Shown here one piece after another: positions 8,161 through 16,469 of a DNA stretch of 64,000 nt. The translations under genes were made by a program, and so were the position numbers. The first letter of the stretch is position 1. Every line of letters begins with the position of its first letter. The notes beneath the pieces were generated by a model. The model had not been told where the DNA came from, made no database searches, and worked only from the letters and a program-made list of their open reading frames with translations. Source of the DNA: CAVZTX01 sp963778375 (GTDB taxonomy: Bacteria > Chloroflexota > Ktedonobacteria > Ktedonobacterales > Ktedonobacteraceae); contig CAVZTX010000019.1 in the NCBI GenBank assembly GCA_963778375.1, positions 62,001 through 126,000 on the forward strand, given 5' to 3'.

Positions 8161-8997
8161 TTACTCTTCCGCGGCTTCTTCCTTCCGGGCGGGCTGATCT
8201 TCTTGCTTTGGTACGTACAGCTTTATGCGACGGAAGCCTTCAGCATACTCCATGTCCAGGCTACGCTTCTCCTTTGCCTCTTTCGCGGTCCCGGCAGCCC
8301 ATTCACGCATTCTATCGAGCATCTTCGCCTCCGGGCCAAACTGAGTCACGTGACACTGTAGTCCCTTGACCTTCACTTCAATCGTCTCACTTATATCGAT
8401 GAAGGTGTTATCCTGGCTCGAATGGAAGAGATACAACTCATGCACCTGGTAAGGTGGAAGGCCCTCGGCCAGCAACTCACGATACGAACGTGGATTGCCC
8501 ACTGCTGGAAAGATGGCATCCAGCACAATATGCCCGGTTGCACGATGATCGGGATGATTAAGATAAGCCGCCTCATCGGGCTTTTCATCGGGATCAGGTG
8601 CAAAAATGTGTTCGCTTGGATCATGCGTGACGACAACGCGTGGGCGATACTTGCGGATAAGCCGCACGATATCCTTACGCGCCGCCTCACTATTTCTAAG
8701 ATGGCCGTCGGGGAAACGTAGGAACTCAATCTCTGTAATGCCAAGCACCTCGGCTGCCATGCGTTGCTCCTGCTCGCGTATGAGCATCAAATCGGTGTCT
8801 ACAATGCTGGGTACTTCACTGCCTTCAGCACCATCGGTCATGACGACCCATACAACCTTCTTGCCTTGCTTTGCCCATAATGCGCTCGTCCCGCCTGCAC
8901 CAAAATCGTTGTCGTCAGGGTGTGCGCCAATCACCATCGCTTCGTAGCCTGGTGTTTTAACTACTTCCAGTGCGCCTGGAGCGTTTCTATCTGCCAT
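8161..8997 (-). CDS. PIG-L/LmbE-family deacetylase
   Basis: The zinc-site motif IGAHPDDNDFGAGG (AHPDD) near residue 24, DGAEGSE, and NHPDHRATG (HPDH) give the ligand set of N-acetylglucosaminyl-phosphatidylinositol/mycothiol/bacillithiol-type deacetylases. Length 278 aa fits. The Lys/Glu-rich C-terminus (EEKEAAEE-like) is variable in the family. Substrate cannot be told: no bacillithiol or mycothiol genes are adjacent. Start ATG 8997 has AAAGG at suitable spacing and its own promoter (9037-9066). Confidence 0.85.
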   Translation of the reverse strand: MADRNAPGALEVVKTPGYEAMVIGAHPDDNDFGAGGTSALWAKQGKKVVWVVMTDGAEGSEVPSIVDTDLMLIREQEQRMAAEVLGITEIEFLRFPDGHLRNSEAARKDIVRLIRKYRPRVVVTHDPSEHIFAPDPDEKPDEAAYLNHPDHRATGHIVLDAIFPAVGNPRSYRELLAEGLPPYQVHELYLFHSSQDNTFIDISETIEVKVKGLQCHVTQFGPEAKMLDRMREWAAGTAKEAKEKRSLDMEYAEGFRRIKLYVPKQEDQPARKEEAAEE

Positions 8998-9036
8998 GTT
9001 AAATACCTTTCAATGAACTGTCTCTATTGTTGATTC

Positions 9037-9066
9037 AGTATAAAATGGTGCGTAAGAAAGTGTCAA
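9037..9066 (-). promoter_or_regulatory. Promoter of the PIG-L deacetylase gene
   Basis: On the minus strand TTGACA (plus 9061-9066) and TATACT (plus 9037-9042) are separated by 18 bases, placing the start about 30 bases before the ATG at 8997. Confidence 0.7.
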
Positions 9067-9626
9067 GCGTAGCCAGTCTGATACCTACTCATAATGTCGT
9101 GGAAGCGGTGAGTAGTTGTGATTGTGACAGATACTGCTGGCAAATGGTGGAATGATTGCCTCACCTCACCCCCAGGGGCGCGATACCTCTGGTCCTGACG
9201 AACGCGGCGGTCAGCCAAGGGGCATTGCCAGCAGGATCTGAGACAGTCGGGACATTTGCGACAAGACAGTTTCGCATGTCTTGCTTGCCGAGAATATGCG
9301 TTTGTTTGCTTGGGGACATTGGGACATTCGTGATGTTTTTGCTTGTGGTTTGATCCTGATAGGGCGGGAATGTGGAATGGAGCCGGGGACATGGAGGCAG
9401 GTGTATTGGTGTGGTTGGATGGAGCAAAAAGGCGAGATGCCCGATTGCGCGACGATTGGGATATTCGGACAGGTGGGTTGTTTGGGTTGGATGGGAATCA
9501 AAAGCGTTGATTGAGGTACAATTTTTGGATGAGGCACTTGGGACAGGGGACATGGTTGCTTGCTCCTAAAAGGGTGAGGCGGATAGAGAGGGACAACGGT
9601 GCAGAGCAAATTTCTATACTATTCCA
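9067..9626 (-). other. C-rich TGTCCC-repeat leader, locus A
   Basis: This ~560-base region has no convincing gene. Read on the minus strand it is C-rich and G-poor and contains many TGTCCC or TGTCC units (for example in ATGTCCCCTGTCCCAAG and AATGTCCCAATGTCCCC). It is preceded by a promoter (9627-9655) nearly identical to one at 25629-25657, which is followed by a similar TGTCCC-rich leader. Several open frames cross it on both strands but none has an RBS or a recognisable protein. Confidence 0.5.
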
Positions 9627-9655
9627 AGTGTACAATGTAGCAAGCGAGCTGTCAA
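9627..9655 (-). promoter_or_regulatory. Promoter of leader locus A
   Basis: Minus-strand TTGACA (plus 9650-9655), 17-base spacer and TACACT (plus 9627-9632). The spacer sequence GCTCGCTTGCTACATTG matches the spacer of the 25629-25657 promoter at 15 of 17 positions. The -35 overlaps the stop of the LplA-like gene. Confidence 0.65.
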
Positions 9656-10401
9656 GAGGTTAAGAATAGCGTTTGCTCAAATGCCCCGATCACTTCTTCC
9701 GCTGTCACAACGTGTCCCGCCAGCGTATCTATGCCAACGGCTCGTTCATGCAGTCCTTCACGCAGCACAGCTAGTTCTTCTGAGGTATGCCCTAGCAATT
9801 GCGCCAGGTCCTCGGTTTCCCAATGCAGGAGTATACCCGCTTGAAGCAGGCTGCCTGCACGGCGACGGATCATGTCTAAACCGACCACTTTGCGCTGCCC
9901 CACCACCACTTCATATGGTGAAAGTGAGCCATAACAGGCGCGTCGAAGAAGAGACTCGTGTTCGCGGGTGTCGCTTTGCTTCAATAGGGCCTGTTGCTTA
10001 CGAGCTTCTTGCACCGTCACTGTGCGCGTCTGTATATCGAGTCGTGCCAATGCCGCAACCCATGTCTCGCCTAGCCAGCGATAGGACTCTACAATGTCAG
10101 ATAACACTAATGGAGAATCGGCTGGCAGAGCAACATCGAGGCTCAGCAAATGCGCTCCTACCAGTACCGCGGTGCCACCTGCTCGCCGGTGGTAAATGGG
10201 TATCCGCAAGTCGGCCAGCGCGGCTGGATTGAGTATCTCGTGCTTTTGTGAATAGCCGAGCACCAACCCTGCTGGTTCTGCTATCGACCAGTACAGGGTT
10301 GGTGCATCTTCCTGGGACGCGGCAGCGAGCAGATGCTCGCTTTGCTCAATATGTTGCTGCTGATCCGCAATTGTGAGCGGCAGCACTTTCCAGTTACTCA
10401 C
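9652..10401 (-). CDS. Lipoate-protein ligase A / octanoyltransferase-like protein
   Basis: The biotin/lipoate A/B ligase fold is recognised from VLGYSQKHEILN, IYHRRAGGTAVLVG (RRxGGG-like loop, here RAGGT) and EVVVGQRKVVGLDMIRRRAGSLLQAGILLHW, the lysine-containing KVVG region being typical of LplA/LipM proteins. The open frame runs up to 10470 but that part overlaps the MFS gene. A GTG at 10401 overlaps the MFS stop (GTGAGTAA) and gives a ~249-aa protein, which I prefer. Whether it scavenges lipoate (ligase) or transfers octanoyl groups (LipM/LipL type) cannot be decided. No lipA lies nearby. Confidence 0.78.
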   Translation of the reverse strand: MSNWKVLPLTIADQQQHIEQSEHLLAAASQEDAPTLYWSIAEPAGLVLGYSQKHEILNPAALADLRIPIYHRRAGGTAVLVGAHLLSLDVALPADSPLVLSDIVESYRWLGETWVAALARLDIQTRTVTVQEARKQQALLKQSDTREHESLLRRACYGSLSPYEVVVGQRKVVGLDMIRRRAGSLLQAGILLHWETEDLAQLLGHTSEELAVLREGLHERAVGIDTLAGHVVTAEEVIGAFEQTLFLTS

Positions 10402-11752
10402 CGATGAGTGTGGTCTCTGCAAGGTTCTTCTCCGCCGGTGCACGCAGCACCCAGCCAACAACTGCCGCAATCAAGCTAATCCCCGCGAGAATCAATAGTG
10501 CGAGAGGTGCTCCCCAAAGATGGGCCAGCCCACCTGTCAAAAGATTGCCCAGAGGTACACTTCCGGCAAAGACCAGCATATATACGCTCATAACTCTGCC
10601 ACGCAAATAGTCTGGGGCAACTGTCTGCAATGTCGTATTCGAGGTTGCCGAGAATGCGATCTGTGCGAAACCTACTCCTGCTATCAGAACGAGTGAAAGT
10701 ATATACCAATGCGAAAGAGCGAAAAGTGCTTCCAGCACACTAAATGCGATAGCACCAAGCAGCAATTGGCGCATACTCGGCTTGTTATTTCCCCACGCTA
10801 ACCAGAGTGCCGAGAAAAGTGAGCCAAGTCCAAAGGCAGCAGAGATGAAGCCAAATCCCGTAGGGCCTGAATGTAGTACGTCCGTTGCAAAAAGCGGTAG
10901 CACCACATTGAAGTTAATGCCAAACAAGGAAATTACGCCAATAACAGCGATAACCAAGAAAACGGCAGGAGTACGCCGCACATAGGCCAGCCCTTCACGC
11001 AGACTTTGTAAGGTACTTTGTTTTGGTGTGCCTCTCTTCAATTCCAGGTGATTGACAGCATGCAGACTATGCAAATCAATCAATGCCAGTCCGACTATCA
11101 CAGCTATAAAGCTGAGCGCATTGAGCAAGAAGAGTGGCGCAACACCAAGCCATGCAATAATGAGTCCACCGATGCCAGGACCTACTATGCGTGCCATGTT
11201 AAAAAGTGATGAGTTCAGTGCAATGGCGTTCGGTAAGTCTTCACGCCCCACCATTTCAACCACAAAGGCCTGACGTGTAGGCATGTCAAGCGAGTTCGTC
11301 AGACCAAGCATGGTTGCTAATACGAGCACATGCCAGAGTTGCACCTGGCCAGTTGCAATGAGTATCCAGAGTATAAAAGCCTGAATCATAGCGAATGATT
11401 GCGTAAACAAGAGTACTTTGCGCTTCGGCAAACGGTCCGCCAGAACTCCGCCGAAAAGCGAAAGCAACATTACTGGCAAGAATTGCAATGCCCCTACTAC
11501 GCCAAGTAACCATGCGCTGTGCGTCAGTTCTAGCACAAGCCATGCTTGACCAATCGACTGCATCCAGGTTCCAATCAACGAAATCATTTGACCGAACCAG
11601 AAAAGACGAAAATTCCGATGGCGTAGGGCTATAAATGTACGCAGCAGCCCTCTGGACTGCTGCTTTTCGGTAACCACCTCAACAACAGGTAGTTCCGCTG
11701 AATGATGAGAAAGTGATTGCATGGCCTTCCAGTCTAGTTTAAATTCCTCCAT
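10394..11752 (-). CDS. MFS transporter (MFS_3/EntS-like exporter)
   Basis: The 452-aa protein has ~12 hydrophobic segments. It starts with the MFS_3 signature FIALRHRNFRLFWFGQMISLIGTWMQSIGQAW and has the loop motif GGVLADRLPKRKVLL (motif A). Further marks are DMPTRQAFVVEMVGREDLPNAIALNS and APDYLRGRVMSVYMLVFAGS. This group includes enterobactin and drug exporters. A MerR-family gene lies 81 bases upstream on the same strand, and the LplA-like gene overlaps its 3' end, so the three probably form one transcription unit. Export of a toxic small molecule sensed by the MerR protein is a reasonable inference. Confidence 0.87.
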   Translation of the reverse strand: MEEFKLDWKAMQSLSHHSAELPVVEVVTEKQQSRGLLRTFIALRHRNFRLFWFGQMISLIGTWMQSIGQAWLVLELTHSAWLLGVVGALQFLPVMLLSLFGGVLADRLPKRKVLLFTQSFAMIQAFILWILIATGQVQLWHVLVLATMLGLTNSLDMPTRQAFVVEMVGREDLPNAIALNSSLFNMARIVGPGIGGLIIAWLGVAPLFLLNALSFIAVIVGLALIDLHSLHAVNHLELKRGTPKQSTLQSLREGLAYVRRTPAVFLVIAVIGVISLFGINFNVVLPLFATDVLHSGPTGFGFISAAFGLGSLFSALWLAWGNNKPSMRQLLLGAIAFSVLEALFALSHWYILSLVLIAGVGFAQIAFSATSNTTLQTVAPDYLRGRVMSVYMLVFAGSVPLGNLLTGGLAHLWGAPLALLILAGISLIAAVVGWVLRAPAEKNLAETTLIGE

Positions 11753-11833
11753 TTCCCGTATCCATAGGGATGGGGCAGTGTGGGTGGAGTGGGGGCCATA
11801 GTGGCCGCCCGTCGTGCCCTTTTTGAATAACGT

Positions 11834-12307
11834 CTATTTATTGCTATTAAATAATTCCTCGCGAACATATTTGTGTCGTTCGAGCTTTGCCAGCAGCATC
11901 GCACGCATCTCCTCTAGTCCCGCTAGCTTTTGCTCAATAATCTCAAGCTGGACATGTATAATCGCGTCTATTCGATCCAACTGAGAGATTTTTGCGGCTG
12001 GCTCCGTCTCTTGTTTGTAGGCAACCTTGATATGATCTCGTTCGTCGTCCGCTTCCAGTAGTTTTCCGATGTCGGCTAGGGAAAATCCCAACAGGTCGCG
12101 TAGCTTTTTAATACGTTCAAGCCGTGCGATATCATCTTCACTGTAGCGTCGATAGTTGCCCTCAGTACGGTCCGTCGGAGGCAGTAGACCAACTTCTTCA
12201 TAATAGCGCAGCGTGCGTTTCGTCAATCCCGTGCGTGCCGCTACCTGTTCAATAGTGTATAGTTGTGGCTCGTTTATTAATTGGTTTTGTTCATCTGTCG
12301 CAAACAT
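11834..12307 (-). CDS. MerR-family transcriptional regulator
   Basis: The winged-helix MerR N-terminus is clear: YTIEQVAARTGLTKRTLRYYEEVGLLPPTDRTEGNYRRYSEDDIARLERIKKLRDLLGFSL, followed by a long coiled-coil dimerisation helix (residues ~85-150). No conserved cysteines for metals are seen, so an organic ligand is more likely. Length 157 aa. A Shine-Dalgarno (GGATGGAG) precedes ATG 12307. The upstream promoter has an 18-base spacer with a palindrome inside it, the classical site for MerR activation and autoregulation. The downstream MFS exporter is the likely target. Confidence 0.9.
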   Translation of the reverse strand: MFATDEQNQLINEPQLYTIEQVAARTGLTKRTLRYYEEVGLLPPTDRTEGNYRRYSEDDIARLERIKKLRDLLGFSLADIGKLLEADDERDHIKVAYKQETEPAAKISQLDRIDAIIHVQLEIIEQKLAGLEEMRAMLLAKLERHKYVREELFNSNK

Positions 12308-12360
12308 AATATATCTCCATCCTCCCTGATAATGGGATGCCGGAAAGAACCTACAGTCAA

Positions 12361-12390
12361 ATTATATCACAAGATTAACGTTAACGTCAA
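12361..12390 (-). promoter_or_regulatory. merR-type promoter with palindromic operator in the spacer
   Basis: Minus strand: -35 TTGACG (plus 12385-12390), -10 TATAAT (plus 12361-12366), spacer 18 bases. The perfect palindrome TTAACGTTAA lies at plus 12375-12384, inside the spacer next to the -35 box. Transcript start is predicted ~50 bases before the regulator ATG. Confidence 0.7.
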
Positions 12391-12510
12391 AGTTAAGAGA
12401 TTGGTGTGCACGGGTGTGAGTAAGCGATTGGCATTGTCGGCTGTTATATGATCCTTGCTTTGGTATTTTACTCGAATTACCACCTCTGGTAGTTTTCCTG
12501 AAAATGAGCT

Positions 12511-13078
12511 ATGCTTTCTTGCATGATAAAGCAGCATTTCTTCGCAAGCCAGGATGTGCCTGAAAGATTCCAATGCCAAATCCTCTCATTTGTACGGATC
12601 GAATGGCCTGAACTGTTTTCTGGAGATCTCCGGTTGAGGGACTGGACAACTAAGCCAGAACTGCATCCGGTGACGTTTCTTCTTGAAGAAGAGGGAGTCC
12701 TGATTAGTCGTTTGGAAGTCGTTTGGGACATTCTGCATCATGTAGGGGAAGACTATACAACGTACGGATTAAGTGGCGTGTTTACATATCCGGCCTTTCG
12801 CAAACAGGGATATGGACTTGCAACTGGTTCAGTCAGCCAAGGACTACATTGAACGGCGAGGAGATGCGGATATTGTGCTCTTTCATTCTACCCTCAAGGG
12901 ATTTTACGAAAGAGCAGGATTTGAATGTATGGAGCATCTGGTCACACTCGTTGGGGATCTCCAAAACCCAGAGCAAAGTGATGAAACCGGGTTTATGCTC
13001 TTTGTATCAGAAAAGGGGAAACGAGGAAGAAACAGTTTTGAAAAAGGGCATGTGTATGTCGGAGAAACTATCTGGTAA
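12511..13078 (+). pseudogene. GNAT-family acetyltransferase, frameshifted
   Basis: The first frame (ATG 12511) reads through the GNAT acetyl-CoA loop region VFTYPAFRKQGYG. After about 12815 the conserved reading continues only in the next frame (LQLVQSAKDYIERRGDADIVLF, then KGFYERAGFECME, a typical GNAT C-terminal strand), ending at 13078. Joining the two needs a one-base (+1) shift near 12805-12825. Joined length is about 188 residues, normal for the family. Either one extra base arose by mutation, or the base is a sequencing error. Substrate unknown. Confidence 0.75.
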
Positions 13079-13128
13079 CTTTTTTGGAGTTTCTTCCCAT
13101 CAAATCTGAGCAGGGAGCTCAATACGCT

Positions 13129-13539
13129 ATGAACTTTCAACCCCTGATCCCGGAACTGAGCGTTTCTGATTTTGAGAAAAGCCTATCATTTTACACCGAA
13201 GTACTGAAATTTCGTGTGGAGTTTCAGAGACCTGAACATCGGTTTGCCTTTCTTTCCTGCCAGGGATGCCAGCTTATGATCACACAGGAGCATGCTACCT
13301 GGAAAACGGGAACGCTTGAGTATCCCTATGGGCGTGGAGTCAATCTCGCCATGTTAGTAGACACACTTGATGTTCTCCTACAATCGTTGCAGGAACATCA
13401 CTACCCGCTATTTGCTGAGACAGCAGAGCATTGGTATCGACAGGGGCAGATACTGCTTGGACGCCGGGAATTTCTTGTGATGGATCCTGATGGCTATCTC
13501 TTGCGCTTCGCTCAATCACTGGGCGAGAGACCACTCTGA
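13129..13539 (+). CDS. VOC-family protein (glyoxalase / bleomycin-resistance type)
   Basis: The 136-aa protein beginning MNFQPLIPELSVSDFEKSLSFYTEVLKF is a classic vicinal-oxygen-chelate domain of two beta-alpha-beta-beta-beta units. The bleomycin-binding-protein subgroup is suggested by RPEHRFAFLSCQGCQLMI, YPYGRGVNLAMLV and REFLVMDPDGYLLRF. ATG 13129 has GGGAG upstream. The frame could start at TTG 13084 but without RBS. It may sequester a glycopeptide-type drug or be an enzyme. Neighbours give no clue. Confidence 0.82.
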   Translation: MNFQPLIPELSVSDFEKSLSFYTEVLKFRVEFQRPEHRFAFLSCQGCQLMITQEHATWKTGTLEYPYGRGVNLAMLVDTLDVLLQSLQEHHYPLFAETAEHWYRQGQILLGRREFLVMDPDGYLLRFAQSLGERPL

Positions 13540-13711
13540 GCTTCTTGATAAGAAACTTTAAACTTCGTAGGAGGCAGGTTCAGGGTATTAAGCTCCTCTC
13601 TTTTGTGCTATCATTGAGATACCAGCAACCCAGGGAAAATTTTCCGTTATGCTTGTGAAAAAGAAATAAGCATTCATGGAGGCTAAGTTCAGTCAGATAA
13701 GGATATGTTCT

Positions 13712-14509
13712 ATGCATGATACCCTCTCATCCCTTGTTGAGAGAGCAATGACGGGTAACCAGAAGCCTCTTGAATATTACCTGCGAGACCAGAGTCGTTT
13801 GCCGGGGCCACGCGCAAATCTCGAGCTGGTCAATGATCTTAGCTATCTTCTTGCTGCTCTTGTTAGCGAGAAGCCTGCTAACGTGCGAGCCTTATTGAGC
13901 TACCTTATGCAGGATGACTCCAACACAAACGTAGGTAATACACCGACCGAATTTGTGATGCTGTGTGGGATTGTGGCCTTTGGCGCGTGTGCCGCTGTCC
14001 AACTCCAATGGCGCGGTGAGACTTTTGAGATGCTGGGTCAACGTGCGCGTAGCAATTACTGGCGAGTACGCGAAGGAGTAGCGATAGCCTTCCAGCGATT
14101 GATACCTGCTGCACCACAAGAGACGGTCGATTGTCTCACGACTCTGGCATACACCGGCGACTACTTCCAGCAGCGCGCTGCCATAGCCGCTATAGCTGAA
14201 CCTCCGCTACTACATACTCCCGAAATTGTCTCTGCCGCCCTGACCATACAGCACATCATATTGGAACGCCTACATGCGGCACCTGCCAGCGATCGCAAAC
14301 GTGAAGATTTCCGTACATTACGCCAGGCTTTGGGCTATACGGTGAGCGTAGTAACAGCCGTCGCTCCTGAAGAGGGTTTCGCCCTCATGCGTGAGTGTGC
14401 TGCATGGAAGGATGCCGATATTATCTGGGTACTGCGCGAAAACCTCAAGAAAAAACGCCTTGCCAAGTTTGTTGAACATACTGAGAACCTATCTCAGCTT
14501 CTGACATAA
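13712..14509 (+). CDS. HEAT-like helical repeat protein
   Basis: A protein of ~265 aa (ATG 13712, AAGGAT upstream; an alternative ATG at 13676) made almost wholly of amphipathic helices. Segments such as RARSNYWRVREGVAIAFQRLI, DCLTTLAYTGDYFQQRAAIAAIAEPPLL and EEGFALMRECAAWKDADIIWVLRENLKKKRLAKF resemble HEAT/ARM repeats as in DNA alkylation-repair (AlkD-like) proteins. The catalytic residues of AlkD are not recognisable, so I do not call it a glycosylase. It is a stand-alone gene with room for its own promoter on the 5' side. Confidence 0.55.
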   Translation: MHDTLSSLVERAMTGNQKPLEYYLRDQSRLPGPRANLELVNDLSYLLAALVSEKPANVRALLSYLMQDDSNTNVGNTPTEFVMLCGIVAFGACAAVQLQWRGETFEMLGQRARSNYWRVREGVAIAFQRLIPAAPQETVDCLTTLAYTGDYFQQRAAIAAIAEPPLLHTPEIVSAALTIQHIILERLHAAPASDRKREDFRTLRQALGYTVSVVTAVAPEEGFALMRECAAWKDADIIWVLRENLKKKRLAKFVEHTENLSQLLT

Positions 14510-14519
14510 AGGTTAATTC

Positions 14520-14553
14520 GAGCCAGATCCTTCGCTTCGCTCAGGATGACAAG
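14520..14553. repeat. Single copy of a CCTTCGCTTCGCTCAGG-type intergenic repeat
   Basis: The block AGATCCTTCGCTTCGCTCAG (14526-14545) and the following GATGAC form a short imperfect palindrome (ATCCT/AGGAT at 14527-14531 and 14543-14547). Very similar elements are familiar as dispersed repeats in environmental bacterial genomes. Only one copy lies in this window. Confidence 0.5.
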
Positions 14554-14650
14554 TGGACAGAACTTTGACAATTCCTCCTTCCTATCCTAAAATCGTAAGA
14601 GGAAAAAACAAGACTTATTTTCTTGAAAGAAATGAGAGGAGAATCCACCC

Positions 14651-15223
14651 TTGGGTGCAACAACAACAGCCGATTTTTACAACGGCATGGTCATACGCTA
14701 TAATGGCGAACTTTATACGGTAACCGAATTTCATCATGTCAGTCCTGGAAACTGGCGTGCCTTCGTACGTGTACGTCTCAAGAACTTAAAGACTGGTCGA
14801 GTTATCGAGCAGCGCTTCCGAGCGGGTGAAGAAATCGATGATGTGCGCGTCGAGCATCAGAACTGGCAGTTCTTATATGTCGATGGTGACGACTACGTCT
14901 TCATGAACACGGAAACTTTTGATCAGCAGCCAATACCAAAGGCAATGCTTGGCGATGCTGTGCGCTTCCTCAAAGAGCAGGATATTGTAGAATTGCTGGT
15001 AGATAGCACGACCGAGTCAATTGTAGCCGTAGAACTGCCCAACTTCGTCGAAGTCTTGGTGGAAAGCGCTGAGCCGGGCGTGCGAGGTGATACAGCGAAC
15101 AACGTCACCAAACCTGCCACCTTGGAAACGGGTACCGTCATCAACGTCCCTTTGTTCGTGAATCCAGGTGACAGAATTCGTGTGGACACGCGCACAGGTC
15201 AATATGTTGAGCGCGTAAAGTAA
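14651..15223 (+). CDS. efp: Translation elongation factor P
   Basis: The 190-aa protein has the three EF-P OB-type domains: N-terminal KOW-like ADFYNGMVIRYNGELYTVTEFHHV, RVRLKNLKTGRVIEQRFRAGE, the central QFLYVDGDDYVFMNTETFDQ, and C-terminal PATLETGTVINVPLFVNPGDRIRVDTRTGQYVERV. It relieves ribosome stalling at polyproline. The loop-tip residue at position 34, usually a modified Lys or Arg, is Asn here (SPGNWRA), followed by Trp. It starts at TTG 14651 with AGGAG at 14636-14640. It may be cotranscribed with nothing: a convergent gene follows at once. Confidence 0.95.
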   Translation: MGATTTADFYNGMVIRYNGELYTVTEFHHVSPGNWRAFVRVRLKNLKTGRVIEQRFRAGEEIDDVRVEHQNWQFLYVDGDDYVFMNTETFDQQPIPKAMLGDAVRFLKEQDIVELLVDSTTESIVAVELPNFVEVLVESAEPGVRGDTANNVTKPATLETGTVINVPLFVNPGDRIRVDTRTGQYVERVK

Positions 15224-15227
15224 CTTT

Positions 15228-15632
15228 CTATCTGTGAATCAATGCCAGCAGGTGTGGCCCAAATACGAACAGACCAATAACGACCGCCAGCATTGCATTC
15301 AACAATACCGCGCCTGCTGCCACATCTTTGGCAATTTTTGCCAGGGGGTGGTATTCAGGCGAGGCCAGGTCAACGCACAACTCGAAGACCGTGTTAAACA
15401 TCTCCGCTATGAAGACAGCAGTAATGGCGACAAAGATCAGCGCAAACTCAACGGCAGAAATGTGCAACACAATACCCAGGACAATCGCGAGTACAGCGAT
15501 CAACAGATGCACGCGCATGTTACGCTGGGTACGGAGGGCATACCATAATCCACTGAAGGCGTAGCCAAAGCTGGCAATAAACTTCGCCCACTCGCTTCTA
15601 GACGCAGGTGGGAGTTTCGGCGGTTCATTCAT
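15228..15632 (-). CDS. dgkA: Diacylglycerol/undecaprenol kinase (DgkA family)
   Basis: A ~134-aa integral membrane kinase: SFGYAFSGLWYALRTQRNMRVHL, then membrane helices, the signature FIAEMFNTVFELCVDL (the ExxNTAIE-like active-site helix, here EMFNTVFE) and AKIAKDVAAGAVLLNAMLAVVIG. It phosphorylates undecaprenol in Gram-positive-type bacteria, recycling the lipid carrier. The frame extends to 15752, but ATG 15632 overlaps the ybeY stop by 8 bases, fits the family N-terminus and suggests translational coupling to ybeY, the common dgkA-ybeY arrangement. Confidence 0.9.
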   Translation of the reverse strand: MNEPPKLPPASRSEWAKFIASFGYAFSGLWYALRTQRNMRVHLLIAVLAIVLGIVLHISAVEFALIFVAITAVFIAEMFNTVFELCVDLASPEYHPLAKIAKDVAAGAVLLNAMLAVVIGLFVFGPHLLALIHR

Positions 15633-16230
15633 GTTGAGATGCTTCTTTCCGCCCAAGTGCTTGCAGGATAGACTCCTGTAAATGTACCATCGCCGCATAT
15701 CCTGCTTCGGTCTGATCATCATAGCCAACCAGGTGCAAAACTCCATGCGCAAGTAAATACAGCAGTTCGTATGCTGGACTATGTTTTGCTTCTCCCGCTT
15801 GTCGAACTACCGTGGGCCAGGAAATAACAATATCGCCCAGGTGCGTCGGTAACTCTGATGGTGTCACAAATATAGGCAGTTTTTCCTTTGTCTCTGGTAG
15901 CCGCTCGAACGCGGCATGCTCGGCTTCTTCTGATGATGTTGCCCAGAGTTGATCGGCGGGAGCGATAACTAACGGTTGATCAAGCAGTGGAAATGAAAGT
16001 ACATCCGTGGGTTTATCTTGCTGGCGATAACGCCTGTTCAACTCCTGGATAGCTGGATCATCGGTGATAGTCAATGCGATTGAAACGGGCTGCGTAATAC
16101 TCGCCTCATACAAAGTACCCTGAATGATTCGTTCCAGTTCAGTAAGGGTAAGGACGGCTTGTAGGGCCGCTTCAATCTCGTCGTCCTCAATGCTGATATC
16201 AAGTTCAACTTGTGGATATTGTTTTGCCAT
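15625..16230 (-). CDS. ybeY: YbeY endoribonuclease
   Basis: The UPF0054 fold is shown by NRRYRQQDKPTDVLSFPL, LGDIVISWPTVVRQA and the zinc motif LAHGVLHLVGYDD. The motif is usually HGxLHLxGYDH; here the third ligand position is Asp, a variant also known in other phyla. Roles are 16S rRNA 3' maturation and ribosome quality control. A ~30-residue segment between the NRRY block and the LGDI block (LVIAPADQLWATSSEEAEHAAFERLPETKEK) is an insert relative to short homologues. It overlaps dgkA downstream, and S21 lies upstream on the same strand. Confidence 0.93.
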   Translation of the reverse strand: MAKQYPQVELDISIEDDEIEAALQAVLTLTELERIIQGTLYEASITQPVSIALTITDDPAIQELNRRYRQQDKPTDVLSFPLLDQPLVIAPADQLWATSSEEAEHAAFERLPETKEKLPIFVTPSELPTHLGDIVISWPTVVRQAGEAKHSPAYELLYLLAHGVLHLVGYDDQTEAGYAAMVHLQESILQALGRKEASQHE

Positions 16231-16314
16231 AGTGATTATTCAGCCTTCTGGATATCTTTTCACAACGAAGTGGGAGCGACGAGGGATTGCGAAAGTGACA
16301 CTTGTGGCAGTTGT

Positions 16315-16343
16315 ACTTCTCACTGCCACAGACAGTGAGAAGT
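16315..16343. terminator. Perfect hairpin between rpsU and ybeY
   Basis: ACTTCTCACTG (16315-16325) and CAGTGAGAAGT (16333-16343) form an 11-bp perfect stem with a 7-base loop. No U-run follows on either strand, so it may act as a transcript-stabilising or attenuating hairpin rather than a strict terminator. Confidence 0.5.
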
Positions 16344-16469
16344 CAAGCAAAGAAGACTGAAGAATCACATTCTATGAAGCTAAATAGTCTTTATTCATGA
16401 CGAAGAGGTACAATTTTCCAGGACGGGAGCTTGCCCCCAGCCCTGTATCCCTTTTGCTATGAATGAAGA

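Noticed and set aside
9161..9609. Long overlapping minus-strand frames (130-132 codons) in the 9-kb gap
   Set aside because: Low-complexity Pro/Ser/Gln composition from C-rich repeats, no RBS, several frames open at once. Treated as leader/repeat DNA.
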